NCBI GenBank assembly: GCA_947179485.1 | Contig: OX359247.1 | Coordinates: forward strand, 6,787,060 to 6,851,059 | Direction of reading: 5' to 3' | DNA length: 64,000 nucleotides | DNA from: Allacma fusca | Taxonomy: Eukaryota; Arthropoda; Collembola; Symphypleona; Sminthuridae | Shown: in pieces, positions 14,901-27,745 of the stretch | How positions within the stretch are numbered: position 1 is the stretch's first letter | How the letters are laid out: every line of letters begins with the position of its first letter | Translations under genes and position numbers: made by a program | The notes under the pieces: generated by a model | What the model was told of the DNA's origin: nothing | What the model saw: only the letters and a program-made list of their open reading frames with translations | The model's database searches: none

Positions 14901-15425
14901 AGTAAGTGTAGGGCGGGCACTTCAGTATATAAAGTTAGCAGGGTGAGATGAGGCCCTGGATCTGCATAGTTGCAAATGGACATGAGCAGAGTTGTACAAA
15001 TTGTAGAGCAAGTTTTAAATTAATAATAATTTCCGTTATAAGAGATTTGTTCCCCCCCCCCCAAACTTTTACTTGTGAGGACAAATGTATGTTTAGGAGA
15101 CATTCCGTCTCCTGGAACTAACACTGACGAATTGAAGTATCTACTTACAGAGACAGAGATAATAAGATTGGTGAGGTTATGGAAAGAATTATTGGACGAA
15201 GCCGATAAATGCTTTCTATAAGAATTTACACCGGATTGCTTGATGAATGAAGATCAGGACGAAGTTCGTACTTGATTTTTCTCCCCAACCAGCAATTTTT
15301 TAGGGTAGGGTAGAATCTCCATTCTTATTTTCCATGAATGGGAGCTGAAATCCTTGTGAGGCCGAGAATACAAAGTACTCTCCTAATGGATTCTGACTGA
15401 CAACTAACATAAATCAATATTAGAA
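8999..15425. other. 3' flank and intergenic DNA
   Basis: Begins with the 3' untranslated region of the sushi-protein gene. No canonical AATAAA or ATTAAA was seen in the first 600 bases, so the transcript end is undefined. A (CTA)n microsatellite lies at 9188-9212. Beyond that I see AT-rich DNA with scattered palindromic motif copies (9885-9900, 14071-14120, 14340-14370). A hydrophilic 90-codon open frame at 12360-12632 on plus starts at no ATG and overlaps an open frame on minus, so it is not called. Confidence 0.4.
9188..9212. repeat. (CTA)n microsatellite
   Basis: About eight uninterrupted CTA/ACT triplets in the 3' flank of the sushi-protein gene, perhaps inside its 3' untranslated region. 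Confidence 0.9.
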
Positions 15426-15645
15426 CTATGTTCGTACCCCACCAAGCATTTTTCCAACACTACTGTACACACTCATACCAAAGCCTGTACCTCTCCAGAC
15501 CGTGTTAAGGACGAGGAGCATAATAACTCTCCTTCCCACCGAAGCCCACAGTAGCTTGAGTAATGTGCACGTTCGGAGCATACCAAGACCGAACCGATAT
15601 TTGAAGAGCTTCCCTTTCATATAATCTAAACCAAACACCCAAATC
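15426..15645 (-). CDS. Candidate 3'-terminal exon, unrecognised protein
   Basis: On the minus strand an acceptor (ctactgacag) is followed by 219 bases of open frame ending in TAG at 15426. The first residues read WVFGLDYMKGKLFKYRFG, and the frame uses many Gly, Leu and Val codons, more G-rich than its surroundings. About 72 residues would be encoded, the first codon being split with an upstream exon that would lie at coordinates above 15645. I do not recognise a domain; residues 20-50 are rather hydrophobic. No poly(A) signal was identified close to the stop. The call rests only on codon-like composition and one splice site and may be a chance open frame. Confidence 0.2.
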
Positions 15646-17546
15646 CTGTCAGTAGATACACCCTCAAATGCAAATTATAGAATCACTCTTGTGGAAAGCG
15701 GTACACTCTTGAGATAATACCATACTTGCCCCATACTTGGTAATGAAAGTACGTTGGGCCCCGGTTGTAAGAGTACTTGCCTCTGTCAGCCCCACGCTCA
15801 GGTAATGTACGAAGGACTGTGTGTATGCTCATATGTGTCTGCAGTCACAAGACGGATTGTCTAATGGATGGGTTGTTCCAGGAAAAATAAATATTGGCTG
15901 AGGAAATATGGATCTAAAATATCAATTTCAGTGTAATTTCAATAACCTTCTGTAGTGTACGGTGGGACGGAGAGAAACATGATTATTTTGAATGTGCGAT
16001 ACAGTAATCAATTTTCAGCAGTCAAATGGAATACAAAGTTTTCTCCATTAAGGAATGCCTCGAAAAAGTATTGAATTATAGGCATCATATTTAACCCCCC
16101 TTTATTTCCCCATCAGGAACGTCAATTCAGAGCAAATAGAAGGATTTTCCAAATTCGCACTGTGTATGTACATACATACATACTCCTGCCTGTAGCTCCT
16201 AGTCTGGCGGTGAAGCTTTAAGTGTTTTTATATCAGATACTTTACTCAATTGTATAAGAGAATATTTCCATACTTCATTCCTGAAACCTTCCCAGAAGAA
16301 AACTTGTAATTGCAATACAATCATTTACTTACGATTAATTGTACATTTCAGGAAATGTACATCAAACTTACAATTAGGACAATTTCCAGTAATAGTTGCT
16401 ATTTATGACAAAATAATTACTGCTATTGAGACCTATTATATAAGTAAATGGACCTACAGTAAAAAAAAAAATGATACCATGGTCTAAGTCTATTGCGGAG
16501 TATCTCCTTAATTCTGACTTAGTAAATTGCTATCTGTTGTTGTTCTGAAAGAATGTATTGTTGTTGGATGCCAAAATATTCTGACATTATCATTCCGTCG
16601 GACGGATACTTGTTCCCTGCTTGTTAATTATAATAAAGGTGTATTTACACAATCTATAGTATTGTACTACTACTGTGTAGCATAACTGTGTATAAATATA
16701 CTGTAAATAAATTGTGCATGTATGTACATATATGTATGTATGAAAGTGTATATATGTAGGGGCAGGGTGCGCTAAGGAGGATTACTCTACTTGGCTCTAA
16801 AAACGGTGCTCGTACTTTGTATATCTACTACCTGTAAATATATTTCTAAATTCATTAAATCATCAGGTAATGTTGTGTATCTATATGTAATTACAGATTG
16901 AAGTGATGGGATAAATCCCACTTCTGTAATAGCTCCTATACATTTTACAATCGTAAGAGTGTCCACATGGAGTAGGATACTGTCTACCTATTTACTAATT
17001 ATGACTTATCTCCGTATAAGATATAGCAAAGTACACATGTACATAAGTCACATGTATAAATGGTATTACACAGTTGGATGTGTACAAATAATAATAATAA
17101 TAATTATGTATCTATAGAAATTCATATCTATAGATGGCTGAATGTTTCTACGGAGCTTTGAGGAAGCCCATATGCATGTCTTTAATCTAAAGGTACTCCC
17201 AGTGGACAGCACGAGCCACATGTGAGATGTGTGAATGTTACTCTTGTGGGTAATTCCGTGAACTTACAAGGCCCGTTGCTCCTTAAATTCCGATTCGGCA
17301 CCGGTCGAGACTCCAGTGGGAAGCTAATAAATAAGGGACAACTAATATGTAAGATAAAACTCATATCTCCTCTCGCTATATGATCCTCCCCAGTGCATGT
17401 CCCCCTTTCAAGATTCTCTGTTGTGTAAGAAATAAAGGTACGTGAGTGCCATTAAGTGTTTAAATTCGGAAGCACTTCGGTATAATTATAAATATATACA
17501 TATATATATACATCATTACTATATGTAAGTACATACTATGTACATA

Positions 17547-17550
<4 letters not shown>

Positions 17551-17582
<32 letters not shown>
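17551..17582. repeat. (TG)16 microsatellite
   Basis: Sixteen perfect TG repeats, preceded by a run of TATATACATA-type sequence. Confidence 0.95.
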
Positions 17583-17585
<3 letters not shown>

Positions 17586-19147
17586 TTGCAATAAGAAAAT
17601 CCACACTCCCACCACTCATGAATCTTTGGCTAAACCGGGCAAAAATTTAATGCGAATTGTAATTTCCCAAGAGGTTACTCATTTCTAGGATATGAGCAGT
17701 CACTTCATGGTATGTACTACCACAAGAGATATGTAACTTCACATTAAATAAATATATCAATGAACGTCGGAGTATATATAGAATATATAGAGAGACGAAA
17801 ATACAAGCATTCCCATAAGACTCCCAGTGTTACTTCAAGGAGAGGTGTCTAAAGGTCATTTCATAAATCGTCTTTTTACAGGATGTCTCTCATACTCATA
17901 ATAGTATTATTGTATGACAACACAATAAACAACAAAAAAAAACAAGCGGAATTGAGGAGAAAAAGTGTTTATGGCTTGGTTCAATTTACCCTTTTGTTTT
18001 GTCTAAGGATACATCTATGGCATATAATCTTTATGATATGGGATAATTCTGTATTTTTGTCAGTCTGTGATTGAGTGCTTCGTGGGTGTTTCAATTCAAT
18101 GAAATAAATGTGCCAATGATGTTACGTACAAAAATTTCACAGCTAGCACTCTTTTTTTTATTCCCATTCTTCATCCCCCCCCCTTCACACCTTTCCTACA
18201 TACAGGTTCTCAAGGCATAACAAAAAAGCTATTTTTCTAGTCATCATTTCAATGTGCGGAAACTCTTCTATACTACTCTTCACTCTATTTTCCCCACCAC
18301 CCCCCCCCCAAAAAAAAAGAATTGTCTGTGAGAGCTTAATAGGAAAGCGGGGGGATTACATGACCGAGGAACGCAAATAATTTTGAAGAGATTCCTTCCC
18401 AGGATAATGAAATGCCGGACCATGGGAAAGGGTGAGTATTTATAGAATTAGTCCTATTATGTTAAGGAAGATGTGAAGGAGATTTTTATGTGGGTATGCA
18501 CGGGGCGCGGTGTCGGTCTGAGAAGGAAACAAGGAAGCCAGTTAATTGTTATTGCATCAACTATGATTACTTTCACAGCTTCGGACAACTTTAGTAATAA
18601 TGGGGACTATGTCCGTTATAGGGAGTACACATACTCTGCGGAGCATTCCGGAATTCATGAGACATTTCCAAAAGACACATTTACAGTTCCCCCCTATATC
18701 CACCCATGAAAATACATATGGACACTTAGGATGAAGCCATCATTCCGGGGAATAAAAACAAGGCGGCCGTGCCAACTAAGCCTTCTGCAGCCTGCTGACA
18801 GGGCCGTGTAACCAGCAAGGAAGATATGAGTTGAAGTGTAGTTTGTATACATTAGCAGCACGGGAGACCCATCATGTTCCTTGAGTCTTGGAGCCTCTTC
18901 CACTCTTAACAGAGATAATTTTCCGGAGAAAAATGTGGGAAAAGAAATGTAAAAATCCTGACAAAAATTTACGGCTAGCTCTTTTACTCTCACCCAAAAA
19001 AACATAAACTATATATGTTCCTACTCCAGAGAGACGCGTCAGTGTGCTTGAATTGTGTGGAGACGGGACGGGACAAATCTACAACGGAACAAGATAGTCC
19101 ATTGAGGAAAGAAATTCTTTGGAATTTCCCTAAAAACTTCATTACTA

Positions 19148-19172
19148 TGTGTGTGTGTGTGTGTGTGTGTGT
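19148..19172. repeat. (TG)n microsatellite
   Basis: About twelve perfect TG units. It creates spurious Cys-Val or Thr-His open frames in several reading frames. Confidence 0.95.
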
Positions 19173-19851
19173 ATGCGAGACTGTGTGCATGGGTAGAGTC
19201 ATTTGATGACTCGAAGCACATACTTTGACTCACTCACTTGCACACACGTTTTCATAATGGGGGGATGTGCGGGATGCTGTGAGAAATGCTCCCAGATATT
19301 TATGATGACGGTCATAATGATTACAAGAGGAGTGCTTATTACTCAAATAATTACGACTTGATTTCATTTTTCCTTGTAAATTGACTCTGTTATTGTACGC
19401 ATTGTGACTCACCTCTCACTCTCCCAATGAAGGTAATCGTCAATTTTTAACAAGTCCTCTCCTCCAAGGAGACGCAGCTCATTGTGACTGGTGGAATGAG
19501 CCACTTGTCTTCCTTCATGAGCACACAAATCACCACTAGGGAAGCCAGTGCTGACAACAATAACGCCTTTTGTTGGTATTTTCATTACCTTATAACACAC
19601 TCTTAAGTACACAGACATACACATAATTACGGACGGACCAAAAGCCCCACTAGCAAACATAATAAGTGCCTTCGAATCCTAAGCCCACAACCTCCCCTGA
19701 CTGCCAACTTCACCTCTGTCTCATCTCCTCTCAAAACATGTACATATGAGAGAGGTCCCCTCACATATGTACATATGTGTATAAGAAAGTTACTCTCAAA
19801 TTTTTCAAATCATATTCCTCTCCTTTTGTCCAAATTACTTCTCATTAAAGC

Positions 19852-20091
19852 ATGATTGAATTAAAGTTTCAAGACGGATTCAAAAGTTTGACTTTAATTA
19901 AATTCCTACAAATATCTATAGATACAGATAAAGGACAATTTGCGAGATCAATTATTTTAAGCAAATACTCCTGGGACTGGGAGTCAGGCATAGAGCCGAT
20001 ATTAAAATCTAGTATTTACAGAGCTTCAAATGAGTTTACTTATCCGACCCCCACAAGTACCTTGGCACTTGGAGGAGTACAAAGAGTGTGA
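19852..20091 (+). CDS. Candidate small open frame, 79 aa
   Basis: An ATG-started open frame of 79 codons ending in TGA. The composition is protein-like, with many purine-first codons and a low-complexity-free acidic middle (SWDWESGIEP) followed by YPTPTSTLALGG. There is also a plausible acceptor (tatttacag) at about 20012-20020, so only the last 23 residues might be a terminal exon of a spliced gene. No signal peptide, membrane helix or known motif is visible. Open frames of this length are common by chance here, so the call is weak. Confidence 0.15.
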   Translation: MIELKFQDGFKSLTLIKFLQISIDTDKGQFARSIILSKYSWDWESGIEPILKSSIYRASNEFTYPTPTSTLALGGVQRV

Positions 20092-23000
20092 ACATAATTT
20101 AATTATATGCATCTCAATCAAGGACATCTTGAGCTCCTCCATTCCGCCTTTCCATTAATTTGGGCACTCACTCGGACGTTAATTTAATCTCTTGAGTAAA
20201 CTTGACAAGTTTACTCTTCTGTGACGACTGACACAAGGAGCGTCTCTCGCTTTCCAGGGAAGGGATCCACAGAGAGTGTAGATATGTACATATGAATTGC
20301 ATGGAGCTTTTCCCAATACTTGGGACTCCATATGGGAGGAACTAATTTGAGGGTCTTGAAGAACCTCACCAATAAAACAATTACTAAGGGCTAAAGCATC
20401 CTCAGCATACACAATCCCCTGTTATGAGGATTGTAGCAAAATAATTAATCGCACGAGCCCATATTTACAGAGCCGGATCATTTGGGAAATGTGGGGAAGT
20501 GGAAGGGCATAGGAGTCTTAACCAGGAGAACAATGAGGGATTGGCATCGGGTGTTGAAAACCAGAATGGTAATGCTCCCTGTTGGACGTCCATTATTTTA
20601 CTCCTGATTTTCTACTCCTGTTTAATTCAAGCTTCTTCATTTTACTTATTAGGTTCGGTGAGAGCATTGAGAGTGAGAATTGTTCCATTGGAATATCCCT
20701 TCAGCCTTATCACACAACCAGAGTGGAGCATCCTTGTGTAAGTGTAGGAGAGAACATTGTCTTTCAGAATAATACTTGCAGTATCTCTAATTGAATTTAC
20801 TCTCCTTCCACCTTAAGACCATTGTTTCCACAGGAGTTCCTATCAAATCTAAATCTCTCAGCCTCTGTCCTGCTGATATTCCAATAAATTAATTTCTGAC
20901 ACTTTACTCTGACTTGACCCAGGGACTATTTACTTTACGACATTCATTTCCAACCTGTTAACTCCCACGAGTCCTCCCAATCAGCAGAATGGATTTTACA
21001 ACACCCATGCCCTCCATTAAGAACTATCAGACCAATGGGTCTTATTACTGTATGAATTTAATTTAATGAACCATTTTCAAGTCCCAAATCAACACCCTGA
21101 CACGATGAAGTAGCTCCTTCAATATTTTGATACTCGTGTGTGTATGTGTGTGTGTGTACTCACCTTCCCTATGTACATAAATGCGGACCGACAGGTTGGT
21201 AAGTCAAAAAAGGAGCATAACATGGAATTTTACGTCACAGCATTGTTTTAAAGTCATGGCACGAAACAATACAGGCTCAGTTTGTTGGGCAGTCGGGAAA
21301 TGTAAACTCAGCTCTGAATGAGTACAGTATGGGGGGAAGGGAAATAAAATCCCATAAATTACAGTTTGCAGATAAACAATTCCGACGCCGAGCGGTTCAA
21401 TTTCCCTGTAGATACCGGTCTCTCATCCCTGATATTGTAAAACAGTCAGGGACTATTTACAAAGTTCTTTTTGGATTTTGGAGTCACCGTCATAGACTTT
21501 ATGGCATTTCGACCGTAGGTGTCTGGCTGAAGGAATTAATTTTGAACAAATTGCTCTCTCACCGCTCCGACAATAAACAATTCTTGGGATACACTTGTGG
21601 TGACTCACTGGCCCTTTTCCTAGAACATTATGGTGCTGTAAACAACCCCAACTCATTTTCATATTCATGGAGTCGGGAGATGTCCGAATGAATGGAGGGT
21701 GTCTGTAGTGAATTTCAGGTGAATTACAATTATTAAATATGTAACTTGACTATGAAGTTTGCCTCTAATAACCCAGGCACTTTAGAATTTTATTACTGAT
21801 GCAATCTAAATGCAATCATGTTGTGCATCATAGTGTAGACAGGGAGGAGAGGGGAAATGAAATGCAAAAGAAGATGAGAAACACGTAAATATTTACTAGG
21901 TTTGCATTTTTGAATGATATAGGGATGGAGGGAATAAATTCAAAGACTTTTCACATGGATATTTTGAGATGGGAAGGAAGTTTGTATGCATTGTACTGGG
22001 TTTAGCTTGTATCTGTGGGCAAATTTGAATGAATGTGTTTTTGTAAGGCTGGGACTTACATACATACATATGTGCTATGTACACTTGTGAACGTACAGAC
22101 ACACATTGGGAATGCAGGTACACTGAGGCGATTGTTTTCCATACAAAGGTAATGATAATAAATGTGAGTGCCCTTTGGGGCCTTACGGAGGAAGAGCTCG
22201 TACGAGCTCAGAGCTAGAATCAATACAGATAGTCTAGAGTCACCCAGCGGAGTCCCAATAAAGAATCCTGAATGGTGGTTGCGTGAGCCTTTTGGAAAGA
22301 CACGGTGTTTGTGAAGGCGCCGCAATATTTATTTGATGAAGCTCATTTTAAATTTCCATGTTCGGAACCCACTAGTCTCATACATAGGGACAGGGATGGT
22401 GAGTGAAGTCTGTGCAGGTGCTGTATGAGAAAAGGTCAAGTATTATGTCAGTAAATAAGGGCATGTATGTGTAGTACTGTGGTACAAGTATGCGGAAGAG
22501 CTCAGAGAGGAGATATTTTCTTAAGATATACTTTGTATATCATTACAGCGTCTATCCCTCCATATAGATATAATTATACATACGTATCTATCCGTGTACT
22601 CCCTGTAAACCCAGCCTAGGCTCAAGAGAGTCAGTTCCTGGAAAGTAAATAAAGGTAAAATATAATGTAAGCCATATGCTATCTTCATCTCTGTGTTCCT
22701 TTCGGTCTTGTAAATTTGCTCTGGCTCTCGATATATTTTCTAGGGTTTAAGTGCTCCCAAAATCTCCTTCTTTGCTAACTTCCATTGGGAGCAATATCTC
22801 ATCGAATTTCTTGTGTCTCTCACAATTTCCGAATAATGCCATGACAAAAGATATTTTCAACAGGTATAGATACTGGAAGCTGGAGCCCCTTTGGAAAGAA
22901 ATTGTTTTCACAAGCTTTGTTATTCATGGAGGTTCTCATCATTTCATTGGATGTACTTTGTAACTTATCAAGCATGCATTATTTTCTAGCTGTTTTCTAT

Positions 23001-24609
23001 TGTAGGGGAGAGTTCCCCCGGAGGGGGGTCATATCTCCCTTAAAATTCCCGAGTTAGTAGTGTTTTAGTATTTGAAACTGGAAGATTAATATTTTCCCCC
23101 TAAATTTTCCACTCCAGTTGCTCAGTTTTTCTCTTTGATGGATATCAACTAAAGGCAGATGTTCCTCCTTGGGCAGATATTATTTAAATTTCGATTATAT
23201 TGTATTTGAACAAGTATTGTAACATCAAGTTTCACTATATGTAAATATCCTAATAAAAAAACACATTTGTGGGATATGTAATGCATTGTGTCTGACTCTA
23301 CTCAATAAAATCCTGAGGGGGTATAGGATACGTGACAGTTCCTTTAGTTCTCTGTAACCATTATGGTTGTTCCATATACTTGAGAGTGCAATCATCCCAA
23401 AAGAATTTTATGGTGCTCCTTCAACTTTCTCCAGTATTCGGGTGAAAGTATCTTATTTAAAAAGAACAGTAGTGGAAACATTTTGAAACATCACATGCAT
23501 CTATATCTATGGTTAAAAGTAACATGAGACTAACATTGGGAATTCATGAATTTTTAGTCACTTACATATATGCACATCCTCCAGGCTCCACAAGTTCTAG
23601 GAAAAAACTAAAAGCTTTTACGCTCCCAAAATCAACATCTCTGAGGAGGCTGCTCTGGAGTAACGGAGTTGTCAGCCGAGTTTATCCCTCCACCATTGTC
23701 TTCATAAATTTAAGAGCAAATCACTGGGAAAAATTCGCAAGCCTTGTCCTTCTCCCAGAGATAGTAGCCCAGCAAGGGCTTCCACTCTGTCTTAAGGTTA
23801 ATTCAAAATTAACATGGGTTTGATTATAAAGATAAAAGACAAGGATTTGTCCCCCTTGTAATCAGCTGTGCACACACGATTCCTTGATAATCCCTTTTTG
23901 ACATTTATTTTCAGCCGGTCGTTGAATGATATGCATAAGGAAGACCCATAAGTGCATACCTGGAAGGACACAGATAACATAGATATTAAAAGGCAATTTT
24001 AGCAAACTAGCGAAAAATGCTATGAGAAAGTACAGGTAAAAGGAGAGCTTCTAAGACGTGTTTATTTTATAGGAATCAGATTGACACTTGTTATAGCAGC
24101 TGGGACAAAATCTGCAAATGCCAGAGGTAATGAGGTGCTTTAGTTCATTTAGTAGGCGAGACAGTAAAAGTGTACAATATGTATTTTGCGTATATCTGGG
24201 TGTGCGTTACATTTTGTAACAAATTTCAAATCTCCGGGGTCATTCATAAGCCTGATGTTTCAAAGCCATAGTTCTCAAGTGGTGCTGTACGTCATTGTCA
24301 AGAAGACCCTGGTTCATAAGGTTTCAGATACGGTAGCTGGCTTATACTAGCAAGATTTCATGTAAAACAATTGCATTATTATGATACAGACTTGAACTGT
24401 AGCTATGTTACCTTCCTGCTTTTGAGACACATTGTATTTTAAGCCTACTGGGTTGCTCCAGGTCTCTGGTATTGAATGATATAGTCTCAGCCATTGTTGT
24501 AGTCTACCCTGGACTCTGTACATGAAGATACCTTGTAGGTTCTCCGGGCTGGAAGTAAAAAAAAATGTGAGCAAACATTTGAATACAAAAGCGGTCGGAG
24601 GTACTCAAA

Positions 24610-25987
24610 ATGCACACAGTTTATTGGAGTCCCTGTAAAAAAAAAAGTACACGAAGTACAATCAAACGTATAGAGAGGGTGAGGAGAAAGTATGACGTAG
24701 AAAATACTTACAGTGAAAATGTCTGGGAATGGTGTACTTTGAAAGAGCTACGTGAGGAGTATCAGAATGGGCATTCAAGTGGTAGGTCGAAGATTTTATA
24801 GGTTTTCTCCCTCAATATATTTCACTAATATACGATACAAGGAAGAGCCCATATCCTTGTGCAGACTGAGGATGTAATGCAATTGAGCAAGGATGTCTTA
24901 CAGGAAATTCAAAATACATAGATACATGCATGGAACTGAAAAGGAGAAAGTTCCCAACTGACGCTTGCTTAAACTATTTGGATTCGACAAGAATAAGCAC
25001 GAGTGAAACCGGGCTGGAATTGAAACCTGGAGCTGCAAGTAAATAGCTTACATTGCAGCCCAGAGTGAGGGAGAGAGAGAGAGAAAGAGAGAGAGAGAAA
25101 GACAGAAGTAGAGAGTAAAGGAGAGAAAAGGTGGTTTGAATCAACTGAGTTGAATGACTAAAATAATGGGATCGATCAATCTTGACTGATGCGTGCCAAA
25201 TCCGAAACTAAAACTGTTCAAAAAGTTTCAAGTATTCCCGAGAAAGTGAGTGAGTCTTCCGTTACCTTGGAAGTCCATATCTAAGAATCCGACTGGAGGA
25301 GTTGACAACTCTGGGAAGGAAGCCTGAATGAAAGGAGGGATGATGGGCTGCTGGATGCAGTCAGATTTTCTTCTTTTTTTTTGTACGAAAGCCCAACCAG
25401 CTTAAGATGATGCCTGGCAACGACAGAGGGTCTTTGTAACAGTCTATGTGGAATGTCATCAAGATTTCGGACCTTGTCGCTGTATGACATCAGCACTAAG
25501 TCTCCACTTGCATAACTGGACCAATCCAAAGTAATAAATCCTCCTCACCTTCCTTGCCACGACGTGGGACGACGGTCTCAAATTTTACGGCTGTTTCACA
25601 TATTTTTTTTTGTCATTCACCAAGCTCCCCGCTCGTGCTTCTGCATGACAAGACCCAAAAGAACACTGGAATATAACCTTAGCTGGACGGACGAGTACCT
25701 CCTATGTATAATATTCCGAGTAAGTATCTATCTATCCATGCCACAGAGTCGAGTGTCATATTCACAGAGGAGTGTGTGCCGTCGGCAGGGTGCTCATTTC
25801 CAGCCAATATTCCTGGAAACACTCTTATATGGAGACATTCCAGCCAGTCACAAGGAGTCCTAACTGAATCCTAAGGACCTTGCAGATGCCCCTACTATAT
25901 TTTCATGTAACCAAATGCATTCTTCCCTCCTCAATATTTCAGGATTACAGGAGGAAATGCATCAGACTCCGTAATGTTTCCCCATGA
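24610..25987 (+). CDS. Candidate three-exon gene, unrecognised basic protein
   Basis: Tentative model with exons 24610-24781, 25625-25719 and 25943-25987, 312 coding bases, 103 residues. Exon 1 starts at ATG and ends at gtaggt; it contains VENTYSENVWEWCTLKELRE. Exon 2 follows a long pyrimidine tract (tttttttttgtcattcaccaag) and ends at a strong gtaagt. Exon 3 follows another strong acceptor (cctcaatatttcag), encodes DYRRKCIRLRNVSP and stops; AATAAA occurs 18 bases after the stop at 26005-26010. The split codon and frames agree at both junctions. I recognise no domain; the product would be basic and mostly hydrophilic. The model was assembled by eye, so agreement of three phases is suggestive but could be coincidence, and the ATG may not be the true start. 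Confidence 0.22.
25068..25103. repeat. (GA)n microsatellite, imperfect
   Basis: A GA tract with a few A insertions lying inside intron 1 of the tentative gene at 24610-25987. Confidence 0.9.
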
Positions 25988-26004
25988 ATATTTATCTCCT
26001 CATA

Positions 26005-26010
26005 AATAAA
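26005..26010 (+). terminator. AATAAA poly(A) signal candidate
   Basis: Canonical hexamer 18 bases after the stop codon of the tentative exon 25943-25987; a second copy follows at 26024-26029. In AT-rich DNA the hexamer is frequent, so it only supports the model weakly. Confidence 0.3.
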
Positions 26011-26583
26011 CAACAATTTTAAAAATAAAAACAACATACATAGGAAGGTTCTGCAAAATGAAATCATCCTCCAGTGTTTACTACCTTTAGAATTTTATTA
26101 TGACACAGCATTGGATACACATACTTGTATAAGAGCACAGTTATGAGGCTCTGCACAAACATATATGCTTACATAATAATTTGCAACTTATTTCCTACAT
26201 ATTATTAGTGGGGCTCCATTCCATGCCACAATATTGTTTGGAGTCAATTAAAAAGCATCTTTATATAAAAACAAGGATCTTTAAATTACATCAAACTGAC
26301 TGAACTAATCCGGAAGATTTTCATGGAAAAGTTTGATTCCTTTAAATATAATCTGAAGGGTTTTGTATAACAGATACGAGCAGGAATTTTATTGGAGATA
26401 CCAGTTACCCGGGATTTCTAACTAGTTGTATGAAATCCTTCCCCTTGGAAAAGTGTTTTGTAATCCGTACTCCCTCCGTGGAAGACAAGAGGAGGGACAG
26501 GATCCTGACATGGGAATTATGTAGCGCTTTATCATGTGACGTTTGAAGTCTGGCTGAATCATTAAAGCAGAAGAAAACAAAAC

Positions 26584-26618
26584 TGTGTGTGTGTATGTGT
26601 GTGTTTGTGTGTGTGTGC
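26584..26618. repeat. (TG)n microsatellite, imperfect
   Basis: TG repeats interrupted by single A and T substitutions. Confidence 0.9.
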
Positions 26619-27089
26619 ATAGGGAAGGTATATATTGTGAAAGGGATCCTTGAAAACAATTGCACAATGATGGAATCCCAGATTTTGGTACTATCAGCTG
26701 AAAATAGATGCATCCAGGAAAAGTGACTGGAGATATCAGGTGGAGTGGATTCATGACATGCTATTACTAACTTGAGCTGAGCAACACCCTTTGAAGTAAA
26801 TAGGAGTAAAAGTAGAACTTCCCAGGAGTAAAGAGGGATGTGTAAGTGTATGGATGGGAGGCGGAGGAAAGTAGTAAATCCACAACTTTTCCTTTCTCTC
26901 GCGTTTACCCAAAGTTTTGGAAAAGATTTTTTAAATGCTATATCCATGGATGATCATGTGTGCACAGGCCTCTGGATGTGAGCAATATAAAGTGTACTTA
27001 ACAATTTTTATTGGAAAGTTGTTCGAGAGAGAAATACTTTGTGCTTGGATTTTTTTTTTGAAAAAAATAAGGGTAATACACTCTGTCAG

Positions 27090-27732
27090 GTAGATTGACT
27101 GTATATTATTATAACGGATTGGGTCGTTCACTATATGACGGAAACTTCTCTGTTGGCTTGGGCCGTGCTGGAAGTTGTTCTTGTACGGACCTTAAGAGCC
27201 TCTCTCAAGTGTCTCAAATTATGTACGAGGTTTATGTCAAGAAAGAAAGTCATACATCTCTCCCTGTTTCACTCCTTCCTTTGACAATCCAAAAGTACAG
27301 CCTTCCTCGCCCTAATAACATAGTAATCGATAAATTTCCCAAGTTGGTCGATTTCCGAGAGTCAATTGCTTGTGAGTACCGGAGGTTGGGAGTGGGAAGG
27401 CAGTCTTAAGTTTTTTCCTCTCAAGATTCCCAAACTTCCCCCTACACTATTTCTCCCTGTCTCTTTCTCACCAACTTTAAATTTTATCTTGACAAATAAC
27501 GCAAACCAGATTTCCCCAACTTGTACGCCACACGTCTCCAAGTGATGAGGAGAATTCGATTGAAAAGCAATCACTCGGTACTTCTCCCCCTAAACTTGTC
27601 CTACATGCTTGTTTCCCTACACTAGGAACAATTTCAACAGCCCCAGAAATTCTTACTCTTAAGGTGACTTCAAAGCCTTTGACGACTTTTCAGGAAGCGA
27701 TTGAGTCCAGCTTGAATACATTGGGAAATTGA
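27090..27732 (+). CDS. Candidate 3' end of a spliced gene, unrecognised protein
   Basis: Tentative last two exons. Exon 27090-27371 follows ctctgtcag and ends at a consensus gtgagt; it is open for 93 codons and reads YYYNGLGRSLYDGNFSVGLG near its start and NNIVIDKFPKLVDFRESIA at its end. The terminal exon reads PEILTLKVTSKPLTTFQEAI and stops at 27732. If the acceptor is at 27640 (caacag) the split codon becomes TCC and the frame is kept; the stronger-looking acceptor at 27625 (ccctacactag) would create a stop with this donor. AATAAA begins only eight bases after the stop. First codon positions are purine-rich in the terminal exon. I recognise no domain. Upstream exons would be required, because the first exon starts mid-codon. 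The proximity of the poly(A) signal makes this one of the better tentative models. Confidence 0.3.
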
Positions 27733-27739
27733 ACAGAAC

Positions 27740-27745
27740 AATAAA
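27740..27745 (+). terminator. AATAAA poly(A) signal candidate
   Basis: Canonical hexamer immediately downstream of the stop codon of the tentative terminal exon ending at 27732. Confidence 0.35.

Larger units (their letters stand above)
15646..24609. other. Intergenic DNA with microsatellites
   Basis: No gene is convincingly visible in this long AT-rich stretch. It contains (TG)n arrays at 17551 and 19148, an imperfect (TG)n at 21137-21158, several homopolymer runs (for example C then A at 18300-18318) and copies of the dispersed palindromic motif (16166-16180, 16705-16745, 17490-17545, 22060-22085). An ATG-started open frame at 19852-20091 is listed separately. Confidence 0.4.
25988..27089. 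other. Non-coding DNA between tentative genes
   Basis: AT-rich DNA with an imperfect (TG)n tract at 26584-26618. The longest open frame of the window (26405-26947, minus) lies here, but it translates the TG tract into a Thr-His run and has no protein-like pattern, so it is not called. Confidence 0.4.

Noticed and set aside
19668..19680. TTCGAATCC, resembling a tRNA gene B box
   Set aside because: No A box at the right distance upstream and no cloverleaf could be folded around it.
21329..21691. 120-codon plus-strand open frame
   Set aside because: Composition is mixed, it overlaps a minus frame, and no splice or poly(A) context supports it.
25281..25529. Minus-strand frame containing SGDLVLMSYSDK
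   Set aside because: A GDLVL motif occurs in unrelated families; the rest matches none I know, and poly-A-encoded lysines interrupt it.
26405..26947. 180-codon open frame on minus, the longest in the window
   Set aside because: It translates an imperfect (TG)n tract into a Thr-His run, has an overlapping 110-codon frame on the same strand, and shows no domain or splice context. Length alone is explained by the stop-free repeat.
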